Shown here: piece after piece, positions 5,701 to 6,857 of the stretch
Numbering within the stretch: position 1 is the first letter of the stretch
Layout: each line of letters begins with the position of its first letter
Made by a program: the position numbers and the translations under genes
From: an uncultured Eubacteriales bacterium
GTDB lineage: Bacteria > Bacillota > Clostridia > Monoglobales > UMGS1388
Reading direction: 5' to 3'
NCBI GenBank assembly: GCA_900551345.1
Contig: URVP01000080.1
Span: 1-6,857 of the forward strand
Length of the DNA: 6,857 nucleotides
The notes under the pieces: generated by a model
Database searches by the model: none
Seen by the model: only the letters and a program-made list of their open reading frames with translations
Told to the model about the DNA's origin: nothing

Positions 5701-6654
5701 TTACACTTTCAGGTAGTCAAAATCATCGTTGGAAAGAATTAAGTCTGCGCCTTTCAAACAGTCAGTTATCTGCTCGGTGGTTTTTGCACCTATTATGGCA
5801 TATGAATTTATATCGGTCCGTGATGTTATATAAGAGATAATAATTGAACTTATCGGCACATTGTATTTTGTAGATAATTCTTTTGCTTTTTTATATTTTT
5901 TTATATTTTCGGCGCAGAGGTATCTTTGCGCGGCTTTTTTAGAAAGAGCAGCTTCTCCGCCCATATCATATTTTGAAAAGAATCCTTTAGCCTGAGAAGC
6001 AAATGCAAACAAGTTAAGGTCAGATTCATCATAATAAATTTTTTCTTTTTGATCCATTTCTACAAGAGTAGGGTCGTCTTGATAATCGGGATTTGTTGTC
6101 CCGTAGCTCCATTTTATCTGACTGCCTATAAGCTTTACGGCGTTAAGTTCTTTAAGTTGCTTTATCCTACTAGCTTTCCAGTTGGAAACGCCAAAATAGC
6201 GAACAGTATCTTTTTTGCTTAGTTTGTATAAATTTTCGGCTATTTCTTCAACAGGCATATTTATATCATCTCTGTGAAGCCAAAGAATATCAATATGGTC
6301 TGTTTGCAAGAGTTTGAGGCTTTCACAAGTGTCATGCTCCATGTCTTCATATGAAAGGCGAGAAATACTCATATCGTCAATGGGTGGATGGGAGCATTTT
6401 GTGGAGATTATTACTTTATCTCTCAAACCTCGGTCTTTTATCCAACTTCCCACAGTTTTTTCGCTTGCACCGCTGCCTCCTTCAAGCCAGTCGGCATAAA
6501 CTCTTGCAGTGTCCAGAATGTTTCCGCCTTTTTCATAATATTTATCCATAACCGAATATGCTCTGTTTTTTTCGACCGCCGAACCAAAATCGTCCGTGCC
6601 AAGAACAATTGCAGAGCCCATAAAATATGTTCCGATAAGCTGTTTTTTTAACAT
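5701..6654 (-). CDS. Aldo/keto reductase family oxidoreductase
   Basis: This 317-residue protein has the usual size for the family, which reduces carbonyl groups with NAD(P)H in a TIM barrel in the cytoplasm. The catalytic tetrad is complete and well placed: D48 in ILDTARVY, Y53, K86 in VIISTK, and H127 in DILWLH. FGVSNW (154-159) is the typical strand-5 segment, and GAKTTEQI (289-296) corresponds to the C-terminal cofactor-binding GAxxxxQ motif. The ASQAKGFF segment (219-226) replaces the commoner SPLxxGxL, placing it among the less-studied members related to aryl-alcohol dehydrogenase and sugar oxidoreductases; the substrate cannot be inferred. The ATG at 6652-6654 is supported by GAAAGGA (6670-6664), 9 bases upstream. 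It has its own promoter and is divergent from the partial gene at the right edge. It precedes the yycHI-like operon, but that operon has a separate promoter, so no functional link is implied. Confidence 0.93.
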   Translation of the reverse strand: MLKKQLIGTYFMGSAIVLGTDDFGSAVEKNRAYSVMDKYYEKGGNILDTARVYADWLEGGSGASEKTVGSWIKDRGLRDKVIISTKCSHPPIDDMSISRLSYEDMEHDTCESLKLLQTDHIDILWLHRDDINMPVEEIAENLYKLSKKDTVRYFGVSNWKASRIKQLKELNAVKLIGSQIKWSYGTTNPDYQDDPTLVEMDQKEKIYYDESDLNLFAFASQAKGFFSKYDMGGEAALSKKAAQRYLCAENIKKYKKAKELSTKYNVPISSIIISYITSRTDINSYAIIGAKTTEQITDCLKGADLILSNDDFDYLKV

Positions 6655-6683
6655 ATATATCAGTCCTTTCTTTCATATGTTTT

Positions 6684-6712
6684 ATCTTACCATGTTATAA
6701 AAAGTATGTCCA
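6684..6712 (-). promoter_or_regulatory. Candidate sigma-A promoter of the aldo/keto reductase gene
   Basis: On the minus strand TGGACA (6712-6707) precedes TAAGAT (6689-6684) with a 17-base spacer, matching the consensus at 5/6 and 4/6 positions. The start would be near 6677, about 22 bases before the start codon, leaving room for the AAAGGA ribosome binding site. Confidence 0.6.
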
Positions 6713-6753
6713 TAAAATTTAAATAAAATTTTCAACCTATATCAATCGTATTA

Positions 6754-6782
6754 TTGAAAAATTTTGTAATTAATGTTATAAT
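6754..6782 (+). promoter_or_regulatory. Near-consensus sigma-A promoter of the right-edge gene
   Basis: TTGAAA (6754-6759) and a perfect TATAAT (6777-6782) are 17 bases apart. The AT-rich run upstream (6712-6735, with the 7-bp inverted repeat AAAATTT/AAATTTT) could act as an UP element for this and the divergent reductase promoter. The start near 6789 gives a leader of about 33 bases. Confidence 0.8.
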
Positions 6783-6821
6783 TTATTAATATAGAAAAAC
6801 TTTTTTGAGAGGAAGATGAGA

Positions 6822-6857
6822 ATGAAAAGAATTTTGGCACTTGTCCTTTCGCTCGCA
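6822..6857 (+). CDS. 5' end of a secreted or lipoprotein gene (cut by window edge)
   Basis: Only twelve codons are present, reading MKRILALVLSLA. This is a basic start followed by a hydrophobic core, typical of a signal peptide and often seen in clostridial substrate-binding lipoproteins and other exported proteins. The ATG at 6822 is preferred over the in-frame ATG at 6816 because AGAGGA (6808-6813) is 8 bases from the former and only 2 from the latter. A strong promoter lies just upstream. The product class cannot be determined from this fragment. Confidence 0.75.
   Translation, partial: MKRILALVLSLA

Noticed and set aside
6816..6818. Alternative in-frame ATG for the right-edge gene
   Set aside because: It is only 2 bases from the AGAGGA ribosome binding site. 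The ATG at 6822 has normal 8-base spacing and gives a standard signal-peptide start.

Overview
The window looks like an ordinary chromosomal stretch from a low-G+C, spore-forming member of the Clostridia (Bacillota). The evidence is an alpha/beta-type small acid-soluble spore protein gene, strong AGGAGG-like ribosome binding sites, AT-rich intergenic DNA with near-consensus sigma-A promoters, and YycH/YycI-like membrane proteins of the Gram-positive cell-wall regulon. I saw no tRNA, rRNA, CRISPR array, insertion sequence or phage gene. The genus cannot be fixed from the sequence alone.

Left part (1-2618). The first 307 bases hold no gene that I can support. They contain a leftward promoter-like sequence near the edge, a perfect 11-bp stem-loop at 140-167 and a small imperfect tandem repeat. 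Then come, both on the minus strand, a 63-residue spore DNA-protecting protein (GTG start, good RBS, with a 12-bp stem-loop in its leader region) and recG, the branch-migrating DNA helicase, whose C-terminal tail is shorter than usual.

Middle (2619-3300). A plus-strand gene runs divergently from recG. It encodes an unrecognised four-helix membrane protein with 13 cysteines, most of them clustered in segments predicted to lie on the same, probably cytoplasmic, face. It converges on the next operon at a clear bidirectional intrinsic terminator (3274-3299).

Right part (3298-6857). Reading leftward from its own strong promoter (TTGACA-17-TATACT) is a three-gene operon: a secreted Ig-like protein, a YycH-like protein and an unusually short YycI-like protein. 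In Bacillus and relatives YycH and YycI restrain the WalK (YycG) sensor kinase and are encoded beside walRK. Here the kinase and regulator are absent, the operon ends at a terminator, and a secreted protein takes the lead position. An imperfect 27-bp inverted repeat covers the -35 box of this promoter. Upstream lies an aldo/keto reductase gene with an intact catalytic tetrad and its own promoter. Divergent from it, a near-consensus promoter drives a gene cut by the right edge that begins with a signal peptide.

The part most worth pursuing is the orphan YycH/YycI operon with its secreted partner and palindromic promoter. The cysteine-clustered membrane protein comes second.
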